From NCBI GenBank assembly GCA_963715565.1, contig OY970256.1, positions 1,612,001 through 1,676,000 of the forward strand: 64,000 bases of DNA. The letters run 5' to 3'. Every line of letters starts with the position of its first letter. Within the stretch, counting starts at the first letter, position 1. The position numbers were made by a program, and so were the translations under genes. The stretch is from JACVRN01 sp963715565. GTDB lineage: Bacteria; Acidobacteriota; Blastocatellia; Pyrinomonadales; Pyrinomonadaceae. A model generated the notes under the pieces. The model saw only the letters and a program-made list of their open reading frames with translations, did no database searches and had not been told where the DNA came from. This document shows, piece after piece, positions 8,589 to 15,904 of this stretch.

Positions 8589-8883
8589 AACTAATGCATC
8601 TCTCTATGCCATTTGGGATTTGACTACGCAGTCGGTGGCAAGCGGACATGCGACGAACTTTAGCCGCGCAGGATGTTTCGTGCGGAGCAATAATGGCTTG
8701 CCTGCAAAACCCACGCTCTCTATTCAATTCCGCACGCCGACAGAGCGATGGATAGAGGCACAGGGCAAGGTCGCGCGTGTGGGAGGCGATGACGGATTCG
8801 GAGTGAGCTTTACGGCGCTGAGCCATGAAGATAGAAGGATGCTTGAGCTGCTGGAAGAGTATTATGAAGCCGAGCAGTTTTAA
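8557..8883 (+). CDS. PilZ-domain protein, probable c-di-GMP receptor
   Basis: 108 residues forming a stand-alone PilZ domain. The N-terminal RRQARR provides the RxxxR loop that wraps c-di-GMP, and ATNFSRAGCFVRS corresponds to the (D/N)xSxxG motif; the strands VARVGGDDGFGVSFTAL complete the barrel. The D to N change in the second motif is tolerated in many members. The role would be to pass on cyclic-di-GMP levels, often to motility or surface functions. GAGG lies eight bases before the double ATG. It stands alone between a kinase and two exported proteins, so its partner is unknown. Confidence 0.8.
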   Translation: MMTEERRQARRTNASLYAIWDLTTQSVASGHATNFSRAGCFVRSNNGLPAKPTLSIQFRTPTERWIEAQGKVARVGGDDGFGVSFTALSHEDRRMLELLEEYYEAEQF

Positions 8884-8961
8884 TTGACGGAGTTATAGCT
8901 CATTTAATATACACGATGCGCGTACGCGCTCTTTTCCGGCCCGCGCCGCGTCTGAATTTTA

Positions 8962-8990
8962 TTGACTTACAGGGACGCTTGGCTTAAAGT
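8962..8990 (+). promoter_or_regulatory. Candidate sigma-70-type promoter
   Basis: TTGACT, 17 bases, TAAAGT. It lies about 175 bases upstream of the lipoprotein gene at 9167 on the same strand. Pattern match only. Confidence 0.3.
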
Positions 8991-9166
8991 CTCCGAGGTT
9001 TTTCATACTGTGCCATCTACTTAATTCTTTTGATAATCTTTCCGCTAGTTTTCCCGATCTAAAATTATGTGTTTACAGGCCTCGACTGTTTGGCGCGTTC
9101 GAGGTGTGCCCATGTGCGTTGAACCCTTGAGGGTACAAAATTTCTTAGAGAAAACGAGGATCATCG

Positions 9167-9658
9167 ATGAAGAATAAATCTTTAGTCGCGGGCCTTGCCG
9201 CAGTCTTGCTCGCCGCTGCCGCTGCCTGCTCGTCACCGAGCCCCGCCAACACCAACACGACGACGAACACCAAGACGACCACGACGACCACGACCAACAC
9301 GACCAGTACGACGAACGCTCCTGCGAACACGAACACGGCGGCGAGCAACACCAGCTCGACGACCGCAGCCGCGCAGGATTTTACGCTGGTCAATAAGACG
9401 GGTGTAGAGATTGATAAAGTCTATATCACCCCGCACGACTCGGACGACTGGGAGGATGACATACTCGGGCGCGATACGCTGCCTGACGGCGAAACCGTCG
9501 ACATCAAGTTCAGCCGCAAAGAGACGGCCAAAATGTGGGACTTGAGAGTGGAAGATAAACAGGGCAACGCCATCGAGTGGGATAATCTGAACCTGCTCGA
9601 AATCAACAAAGTCACACTCTATTACAAAGGCGGCAAGGCCACCGCTGAAACGGAATAG
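9167..9658 (+). CDS. Lipoprotein with Thr/Asn-rich linker and conserved exported domain
   Basis: 163 residues. The signal peptide ends in a lipobox-like AAAACSS. Residues about 25-70 are a low-complexity Thr/Asn/Ala linker made of ACG/AAC codons. The remaining 90 residues form a compact domain beginning QDFTLVNKTGVEIDKVYITPHDSDDWEDDILG and ending KVTLYYKGGKA. Similar domains are widespread in bacteria, and I recall some being mislabelled as enzymes; no catalytic residues are evident. The next gene encodes the same domain with about 80% identical residues but a plain signal peptide, so this is a tandem duplication giving one anchored and one soluble form. Confidence 0.7.
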   Translation: MKNKSLVAGLAAVLLAAAAACSSPSPANTNTTTNTKTTTTTTTNTTSTTNAPANTNTAASNTSSTTAAAQDFTLVNKTGVEIDKVYITPHDSDDWEDDILGRDTLPDGETVDIKFSRKETAKMWDLRVEDKQGNAIEWDNLNLLEINKVTLYYKGGKATAETE

Positions 9659-9682
9659 CGGGAATCAAGGCCGCTTTTTTTT
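9657..9682 (+). terminator. Probable intrinsic terminator between the two paralogs
   Basis: Short stem AGCGG/CCGCT followed by a run of eight T. It lies directly at the stop of the lipoprotein gene. Confidence 0.55.
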
Positions 9683-9720
9683 CCTCGTTTCCCCATTTAC
9701 TCTGAAAGGATTTAGGTCGA

Positions 9721-10107
9721 ATGAAATACGCTACGTTTACTAGCTTGCGCCGGATGACGACGATTGTCCTCGCCTGCGCTTTTTCCATGCTGCTCGCCCA
9801 GTCGGCTTTCGCACAGGGCAAGCAAGATTTCACGCTCGTCAACAAGACCAGCGTGGAGATTAACAGTGTCTACATTACCCCCCATAGCTCGGACGACTGG
9901 GAGGATGACATCCTCGGACAGGACACGCTGCCCGCGGGCGAGAGCGTTGACATACAGTTTAGCCGTAAAGAGAAGGCTAAAATGTGGGACTTGAGAGTAG
10001 AGGATACCGCAGGCAACAGCATCGAATGGGAAAACCTGAACCTGCTGGAAATCTCTAAAGTCACGCTCTACTACAAAAACGGTAAGGCGTGGGCTGAGGT
10101 CGAATAA
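9721..10107 (+). CDS. Exported paralog of the preceding lipoprotein domain
   Basis: 128 residues. The signal peptide (hydrophobic TTIVLACAFSMLLAQSAFAQ) has a signal-peptidase-I-type AFA site and no lipobox cysteine. The mature part QDFTLVNKTSVEINSVYITPHSSDDWEDDILG to KVTLYYKNGKAWAE matches the domain of the upstream gene almost residue for residue, including the DDWEDD acidic cluster and KMWDLRVED. The Thr/Asn linker is absent. Function is unknown. The acidic cluster could bind cations, but that is a guess. The gene is followed by a strong hairpin. Confidence 0.7.
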   Translation: MKYATFTSLRRMTTIVLACAFSMLLAQSAFAQGKQDFTLVNKTSVEINSVYITPHSSDDWEDDILGQDTLPAGESVDIQFSRKEKAKMWDLRVEDTAGNSIEWENLNLLEISKVTLYYKNGKAWAEVE

Positions 10108-10140
10108 AGACGACTCATCCGTTTGTCTTGAACACTCTTT

Positions 10141-10183
10141 AGGCGGGCAGGCTGAAAGCTTTTACTTTCAACCTGTCCGCCTT
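10141..10183. terminator. Strong hairpin, probable bidirectional terminator
   Basis: 18-bp arms starting AGGCGGGCAGGC and ending GCCTGTCCGCCTT pair with two mismatches that become G-U pairs in RNA, around a 6-base loop. T-rich sequence follows on the plus strand. It stands between convergent genes. Confidence 0.75.
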
Positions 10184-10220
10184 AAATTTTGAGCGAGCAG
10201 ATTCCGACTTGAGTGCTTTG

Positions 10221-10478
10221 ACGTGAGTTCGACTTAAGCGACTATGTCCATCAGCCCCTGTAAGGGGCGTGATAACAGTAGCCCAGCACGTCAGTGCTGG
10301 GACGACGCCGTGACCATGATGGTGAAGCCCCGTCAGGGGCGACATCAATCTATATCGCCCCTGACGGGGCTCAATCATTTATTCATTGCCTGTTCCCACG
10401 GCTCACGCCGTGGGCTACTGTTATCACGCCCCTTACAGGGGCTTAGGAGCGCCACGACCTCTGACCTCGAACTCACGT
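10221..10478. repeat. Nested palindrome element, family C copy 1
   Basis: Core 10253-10443 (191 bp) contains, in order, half-arm AGCCCCTGTAAGGGGC, a GCCCAGCACGTCAGTGCTGGG hairpin-like unit, a central pair AGCCCCGTCAGGGGCG / CGCCCCTGACGGGGCT, a CCCACGGC...GCCGTGGG unit, and the complement of the first half-arm. ACGTGAGTTCGA (10221) and its complement (10467) extend the symmetry. It resembles the copy at 18359 in plan and in words. No transposase gene is inside. Confidence 0.75.
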
Positions 10479-10482
10479 TACT

Positions 10483-13400
10483 TTACTGCGGGCCGAAGCG
10501 CTGGCGATATTCGGGCGAGATGATGAAGCTGCGGACCATCTCGGCATCAATGTAGTTGCCGTAGAAATTGAGCTTGCCGAGCCAGTGTGCGTAGCCCGGC
10601 GCATCGGGGTCTCTGCGCATGTAGCCGAAATATTCCATCAGGACGAAAGCGTTATTAAATTCCGCGTCGTAAAACGCCTTGCCGTAGGTGGTCGTAAACT
10701 GCTGGTTGCCTTCGCTGATGACCACGACACCGTCCACGATTTTTTGTAAGACCGACGCGCGCGTCTCCGTCCCGTTGTCCAATCCACTGATGAGCGCCGC
10801 GCGATCCTGCTGGCTGGCGTTGACATTCGTATTGCCGAAAAGACTGTTGACGTAGGCAGGGTTGTTCGCGTCCATGTATCTCGTCTGAAATTCCTGACGA
10901 CCCGTGAACTCCGCGACAAACGCACGCTTGTTCTCTTCTATGACCGCGCCGGACAACTGGCCGTTAACAATAATCCCGGCGGCCACGGCCTGCGTGTCGC
11001 GCATGAATTCCAGGAAGGTCGGCACGCGCCCTAATCCCCCTTTGTAGACGCGATAGACGAAGTAGCCCGTGTATTGAAATTCGGGCGAGAGGAAGAACGC
11101 CGCAGAGGTGGTCACTCTCTGCTTGTCTATGCATTGCTCTATGGATTGCCCTACGGGGCGGCGCGCGGCGTCCAGACATTTCGTGATGTTGTCGGTCCAG
11201 AAATCCCAGCCCGCCGCATCGGGCTCGCGGTTTAGAAAATCAAGGTAGTGCTGGCGTACAAAAAACCTCTGGTCGTCAATCGGGTTCGTGGACGTAGGCG
11301 TGGTGTCGTTGTCCGTGATGGTCAACTGCGCTGTGCTCTGGCTATCAAGAAAAGCTCCGTTCGTAGGATTCGCGAGCGTGAGATTGATGGTCTCGTTGCC
11401 TTCGACAAAGGAATCGTCCGTGATGAAGACTTTAAAGCTCTTACTGGATTCGCCGGGCGCAAAGCGCAGCCGCCCGAGTGCGAGCGTGTAGTCCGAACGC
11501 TGCGAGGCCGTGCCGTCCGAAGTCATGTAATCGACCGTCACGGCACGCGAGAGATCGCCAGAGCGTATGACCGTAATGGTCCGGCTTCCGCCCTGTTCCG
11601 CGACCGTGTAAGACGATTCTTCGAACCTGATGAAAGGTCTGGATATTTCGTAGACCGCGCCGTTGCTCAAAGAGACGACGTAGAGCGCGCCGTTCGGCCC
11701 GGTCTCTATGTCGGTCGTGATGCCGAAGTCGCGGCCCGCCAGCAGAGTCACGCTCTCCGTGATGTCGAACTTGTCTTCGTTGTCTGCAACATTGTCATTC
11801 AGGCTTGAATCGAAGGGCGCGACGTGGCGGCGGTCGGCGCTGAGCTTGAAGCGGAAGAGATAGCCGTTGTAGAGCGTGGTGCGCGATGCGCCTACAAACA
11901 TGTCGCCTTCGTACTCGGGGCCGAGTGCGCGGCCTCTTAAAAATCCGAGCGGCGAAGGCGCGACCGCGTAACGCCAGCTAAACTCAGGGCCCGTGTAGCG
12001 CGCTCCCGGCAGCATGTAGAGACGCGCAAGCGCTTCGGCAGGCGTGTCCGCGATGAGCGAGGGCGGCCAGCGTAGTTGTTGAAGCCCGCCGGGTCTGCTC
12101 ACTTCTATCTGCTTGAACTCCGCGATGCGGCTCACAGGCCCCATGATTTGTATCCAGCCGCCGTTGGCTCCGGCTTCAACACGATTGATTTCATCAAAAG
12201 CATCGTCGCCGTTCTCCTGCGTCCAGAGAAAACCTGAGAGCGGGTCGAAGGCCATGCCGAAGCTGTTGCGCACGCCGTAAGCGAAAATCTTTTTGATGTT
12301 CGCGGCAGCCTCTGCGGTCAGAGTTGTTGAAGCGTTGAAGAAAGGATTATCAGTGGGTGTGGAGCCGTCGTCGTTCAAGCGCAGGACGACACCCGTCAGA
12401 TGCGCGTTGTCCGGCTCCGGGCCGCCGAACTGGTCGTCGGGCACTGTGCCGCCGGAGGTCACGTTCTGTAAGAGCCCTCGACGGCCTTCGTCGCCGATGA
12501 TGATGTAGAGCTTGCCGTCCGGGCCGAACGCAATCACGCCGCCGTTGTGATTGCCGCGCGGCGTTTGTCCCGCGTCCGATTGGAAGGCGCGCAGGCGTAT
12601 CAGATTGCGATCAAACTGTAGCGTCGCGCCGTTCCATAAATAACGGTCAACGCGATTGCCAAGCAAAGGCACTTCGTCAGTGTTGCTCGTGTCCGCGCCC
12701 GTGCTCGATTCGGTCCAGTAGAGATAGACGAAGGGCGTCGCGGGAAAATTCGGATGGAGCGCGATTCCCAAAAGCCCGCGCTCCGAGGCATTGTTGACGG
12801 CTAAATCAATCGCAGGCGTTTGCAACACGCCGTTCAGAACTCGCTGAACTTTGCCGGTCGATTTTTCGAGCACCAGAAAATCATTCGCGGCGATAAAGGC
12901 CATGCTCGTAGGGCTGTTTAAGCCGCTGACGACTGTTCGCACCACGAGGTTCGGGTCGAGCATGGAAGGCGTCGTCGAAGGCGTGATGACGCCCACGCTT
13001 TTGATGGACGTGTTGTTGGCCGGGAGGGAATCCGTTTCGTTGCTCGCGACGGTGGCGGAATTGTTGATGTCCCCTGCGGCGTTGGGCGTGACGTTGATGG
13101 TCACAACCGCATTTGCTCCCGCATCGAGCGCGCCCAAGCTACATACGACCGGACCCGTGCCGTTGCAAGAGCCCTGCGTCGTCGTGGCGGAGACAAAGCT
13201 CGTGCCCGCAGGCAAGGTGTCTGTGAGCGTCACATTGGTTGCAGTGGAGCTGCTCTGATTAATGACCGTGATTCTGAGAGCGAGCGCGACACCCACGAGC
13301 GCGGGGTTAGGTGAAGCGGTCTGGCTGACGGAGAGATCAACACTTGACGAGCCCTGTACGACGAGCGTCGCGCTCGCGGTGTGCTGCACGCTTCCGCTCT

Positions 13401-14262
13401 GGGCCGTGATGGTCAGGGGATAGCTTCCGGCTGGTGTTGAAGCGGTGGTCGTGATTGAAAGCTGCGAAGTTTTAGACGAAGCGTCGTTGAGATTGATGCT
13501 CGCAGGGCTAAACGATGCGCCCGCGCCGGAGGGCAAGCCGCTGATACTGAGCATGACTTGACCTGTGAAACCGCCGGTCGGCGTGACTGTGATGTTGTAG
13601 CTCGTGCCTGCACCCTGTGAAACAGTTTGCGAGGCGGGCGCGGCCTGCACGCCGAAGTCAGCCGCGCCGGATGCGGGCTGGATGGTGATGAACGAGCGAT
13701 AGATGTTGTCGCCCGAGGGCAGCTCGTTGTTGTTGGCCTGATTGCCTGCGGCCCAGAAGGTGACGGGGCCTATGTTGCTCTGCGGCGCGGTCCAGTTAAA
13801 AATCCAGCTCGCGCCGTTCTGCTGTCCCTGAAATGTTCCGAGCGAGGTGTGCTCCACGTACTGGCGCGTGTGGCCCGCGACGTCGTTTGTCAACACCTGC
13901 GTCAGGTTGTTCGCGCTCTGTAATGTTCCGGCTTGATCATCTGCGGTGTCGAGCGCCGTCAATTGAAAGCCCCAGCGACGGCGTGTCTGGTCCGAGGTCA
14001 CATGGCTGAAGCTTATCTGGTAGGTCTGGCCGGGGACGTAGGTCGCGGGAGCGTCTATGAGAATCTGGCCCGTGCCCGTGTTGGGGTCCGTGTGACATTC
14101 GTCGCAGGTAAACTCGCCGGGAGCGCCCGTGTGTCCGACGGGCGGCCCGGAGGCGTTGGCATACGCGCTCTTGTTGACGTTGTTGTTGGTAAAGAGAACA
14201 ATGAGGAACCCTGTGATAAAGACGAAGATGACGAGGAGTTTTATCTTGTCTCGCTTTGGCAT
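10483..14262 (-). CDS. Large exported mosaic protein: CxxCH head, sugar-dehydrogenase propeller, Calx-beta, DUF4214
   Basis: 1259 residues from an ATG with CAGGG upstream; the frame extends 30 codons further only because it runs through a repeat. Order of parts: a membrane/signal helix (LLVIFVFITGFLIVLF); a 'choice-of-anchor V'/reelin-like domain holding one CDECH heme-type motif; a GGFTG...LSISGLPSG Ig-like domain; a DUF11 repeat (ADLS-type, DTLPAGTSF); a beta-propeller of the PQQ glucose/sorbosone dehydrogenase type (HNGGVIAFGPDGKLYIIIGD, YGVRNSFGMAFD, QENGDDAFDEIN); a Calx-beta domain (FEESSYTVAEQGG to TITDND); and two DUF4214 segments (FLNREPDAAGWDFWT, YMRRDPDAPGYAHWL). Probably surface-exposed or secreted. 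A bound heme or PQQ is not proven. Confidence 0.8.
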   Translation of the reverse strand: MPKRDKIKLLVIFVFITGFLIVLFTNNNVNKSAYANASGPPVGHTGAPGEFTCDECHTDPNTGTGQILIDAPATYVPGQTYQISFSHVTSDQTRRRWGFQLTALDTADDQAGTLQSANNLTQVLTNDVAGHTRQYVEHTSLGTFQGQQNGASWIFNWTAPQSNIGPVTFWAAGNQANNNELPSGDNIYRSFITIQPASGAADFGVQAAPASQTVSQGAGTSYNITVTPTGGFTGQVMLSISGLPSGAGASFSPASINLNDASSKTSQLSITTTASTPAGSYPLTITAQSGSVQHTASATLVVQGSSSVDLSVSQTASPNPALVGVALALRITVINQSSSTATNVTLTDTLPAGTSFVSATTTQGSCNGTGPVVCSLGALDAGANAVVTINVTPNAAGDINNSATVASNETDSLPANNTSIKSVGVITPSTTPSMLDPNLVVRTVVSGLNSPTSMAFIAANDFLVLEKSTGKVQRVLNGVLQTPAIDLAVNNASERGLLGIALHPNFPATPFVYLYWTESSTGADTSNTDEVPLLGNRVDRYLWNGATLQFDRNLIRLRAFQSDAGQTPRGNHNGGVIAFGPDGKLYIIIGDEGRRGLLQNVTSGGTVPDDQFGGPEPDNAHLTGVVLRLNDDGSTPTDNPFFNASTTLTAEAAANIKKIFAYGVRNSFGMAFDPLSGFLWTQENGDDAFDEINRVEAGANGGWIQIMGPVSRIAEFKQIEVSRPGGLQQLRWPPSLIADTPAEALARLYMLPGARYTGPEFSWRYAVAPSPLGFLRGRALGPEYEGDMFVGASRTTLYNGYLFRFKLSADRRHVAPFDSSLNDNVADNEDKFDITESVTLLAGRDFGITTDIETGPNGALYVVSLSNGAVYEISRPFIRFEESSYTVAEQGGSRTITVIRSGDLSRAVTVDYMTSDGTASQRSDYTLALGRLRFAPGESSKSFKVFITDDSFVEGNETINLTLANPTNGAFLDSQSTAQLTITDNDTTPTSTNPIDDQRFFVRQHYLDFLNREPDAAGWDFWTDNITKCLDAARRPVGQSIEQCIDKQRVTTSAAFFLSPEFQYTGYFVYRVYKGGLGRVPTFLEFMRDTQAVAAGIIVNGQLSGAVIEENKRAFVAEFTGRQEFQTRYMDANNPAYVNSLFGNTNVNASQQDRAALISGLDNGTETRASVLQKIVDGVVVISEGNQQFTTTYGKAFYDAEFNNAFVLMEYFGYMRRDPDAPGYAHWLGKLNFYGNYIDAEMVRSFIISPEYRQRFGPQ

Positions 14263-14295
14263 CAATGCACCCTGTCGCGCGTTTTCTTTCTGTCT

Positions 14296-14501
14296 GAGAA
14301 GCTGATTGAAAAGTCCCGTAGGGACTTCATGTTTATAGTTTAACGACATCAATCAAGAATCAAGCTCCGTAGGAGCGTCATGTTCTGTATCTATCACATG
14401 CCGCTCCTACGGAGCTTGATATGTTTTGTCGTCTGCCAACTATAAACATCCTCGCTCCTACGGAGCTAAAAACAATGACAGGACTTTTCAATCAGCTTCT
14501 C
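14296..14501. repeat. 206-bp palindromic element, family A copy 1
   Basis: Perfect 21-bp terminal inverted repeats start GAGAAGCTGATTG at 14296 and mirror at 14481-14501. Inside are four CTCCGTAGGAG-type palindromes and the complementary pair ATGTTTATAG / CTATAAACAT, giving a nested cruciform plan. The right end overlaps the stop codon of the DUF1501 gene. It has no coding capacity. Other copies lie at 33467, 49424 and 56474. Confidence 0.85.
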
Positions 14502-15897
14502 ACATCATGAACCCGAGGTTCGAGGTGTTGAAGCGACCGATGAAGGGGAAGACTGTCGCAAGGTCTGCGCTCTGCAAGCCGTACCAGGCGGCGAGCGTGG
14601 CTGCATATTGCTCGACCGAAGTCGTGGGTATCCAGCGCCCGCGCGAATCAGCATCGTCCGGGCCTGAGAGCGCAAGCGTCGGATAGGTTCCGTAAAAATC
14701 TCCGCCGCGTACGGCCCCGCCCATAATCATCATGTGATTGCCCCACGCATGGTCTGAGCCTACGCCCGCGCCCGAGCCTGCCGGTTGCAAAGTGCGTCCA
14801 AAATCCGAGAGCGTAAAAGTTGTGACCTGTGAAGCAATGCCCAGCTCAATCGTCGATTGATAAAAAGCTCCCATAGCCTGGCTGACCTGCGTCAGTAGAA
14901 CGTCCTGCGTATTGCCCGCCGCACCACGCTGGTTAGCGTGCGTGTCAAAGCCGCCAATCTGGCAGAAAAAGATTTGTCGTTTCAAGCCGAGCGCGCTTTG
15001 CGTCTGGTTGGCCTTGATAAGCTTCGCTACCTGTCGCAACTGCCTGCCAAGCGAGGTGTTGGGAAACGTGGTCGTAACGGTCTGGTCCTGACTCAGAGCG
15101 GCGCTGGCTAAGAGAGCCTGATTGGTAGTGTCGTTGGTGGCTTTGACCAGAAGGTTTTCGTTGTCGGCGGCGATGAGTTGATCGAAGGCCGCGCGCCGCG
15201 CCGTACGCTCTGCCGTGGAGCCGGACATGCTGAGTACCAGAAGCTGGTTGAGCGGCGTGCCGGAATCGGCCACTACGAGCGGGCGCGTGTTGCGCCCGGA
15301 GGCAAAGAGCTGCGCGCCCGAGATGGAGATAATCATGGGAAGCGGCGCTGCGCCGTTGAGTGAAATCATGGCGTCCGCTGCGCGGCCTGCCCAGCCCGTC
15401 TGCGCCGGTCCATTCGAGACGCAGGATTGCTGCTGGTTTACCTGATCCGAATGCGAGAAGAGCTGATAGGGACGAGCCGAAGGTGTCGACTGATAGATGG
15501 CGCGCGTCAAAGGCTGTACAAGAGTGCCCGTGTTGCAGAGCACGGCCAGACGACCCTGCGTGTAGAGCGTTTGCAGCTCCGTCATGTTCGGATGAAAACC
15601 GAAGCGTCGGCTCTGGTGGCTCGGCGCTGTAACCTGCAAGAGGCTCGCTTGCGAGACGGCTAAGCCTGCGGCGTTGCGCACGGCGTTGTAGGCAGCGTAA
15701 TCGTCATAAGGCACGATCATGTTGTTGCCGTCGTTGCCGCCGTTTAGGAAAACGCAGACGAGCGCGCGGTAATCGGTCGCGCCCGTTTGCGCCAGCGCGC
15801 TAATCATCCCGAACCGCTCGACGCTCGACGCAAAGGCTGCCGCGCCGAGGGCCGCGCATCCCGTGCGCCGTAAAAATTCTCTACGTGTCTGTGCCAT
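14500..15897 (-). CDS. DUF1501 exported protein (Tat signal)
   Basis: 465 residues. The N-terminus RREFLRRTGCAALGAAAFA is a twin-arginine signal. Family marks include VFLNGGNDGNNMIVP, QIGGFDTHANQ, LSDFGRTLQP and GSDHAWGNHMMIMGG, in the order usual for DUF1501 proteins, which share the alkaline-phosphatase/sulfatase fold. The biochemical role is not established. It starts seven bases after the DUF1800 gene on the same strand, the classic pairing of these two families in Acidobacteriota and Planctomycetota, so both are probably exported and act together. Its stop codon lies in a family A repeat arm. Confidence 0.9.
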   Translation of the reverse strand: MAQTRREFLRRTGCAALGAAAFASSVERFGMISALAQTGATDYRALVCVFLNGGNDGNNMIVPYDDYAAYNAVRNAAGLAVSQASLLQVTAPSHQSRRFGFHPNMTELQTLYTQGRLAVLCNTGTLVQPLTRAIYQSTPSARPYQLFSHSDQVNQQQSCVSNGPAQTGWAGRAADAMISLNGAAPLPMIISISGAQLFASGRNTRPLVVADSGTPLNQLLVLSMSGSTAERTARRAAFDQLIAADNENLLVKATNDTTNQALLASAALSQDQTVTTTFPNTSLGRQLRQVAKLIKANQTQSALGLKRQIFFCQIGGFDTHANQRGAAGNTQDVLLTQVSQAMGAFYQSTIELGIASQVTTFTLSDFGRTLQPAGSGAGVGSDHAWGNHMMIMGGAVRGGDFYGTYPTLALSGPDDADSRGRWIPTTSVEQYAATLAAWYGLQSADLATVFPFIGRFNTSNLGFMM

Positions 15898-15904
15898 AAA
15901 AGCC

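Noticed and set aside
14263..14352. First 30 codons before the large mosaic protein
   Set aside because: They run into the family A repeat; the ATG at 14262 precedes a normal signal/membrane helix.
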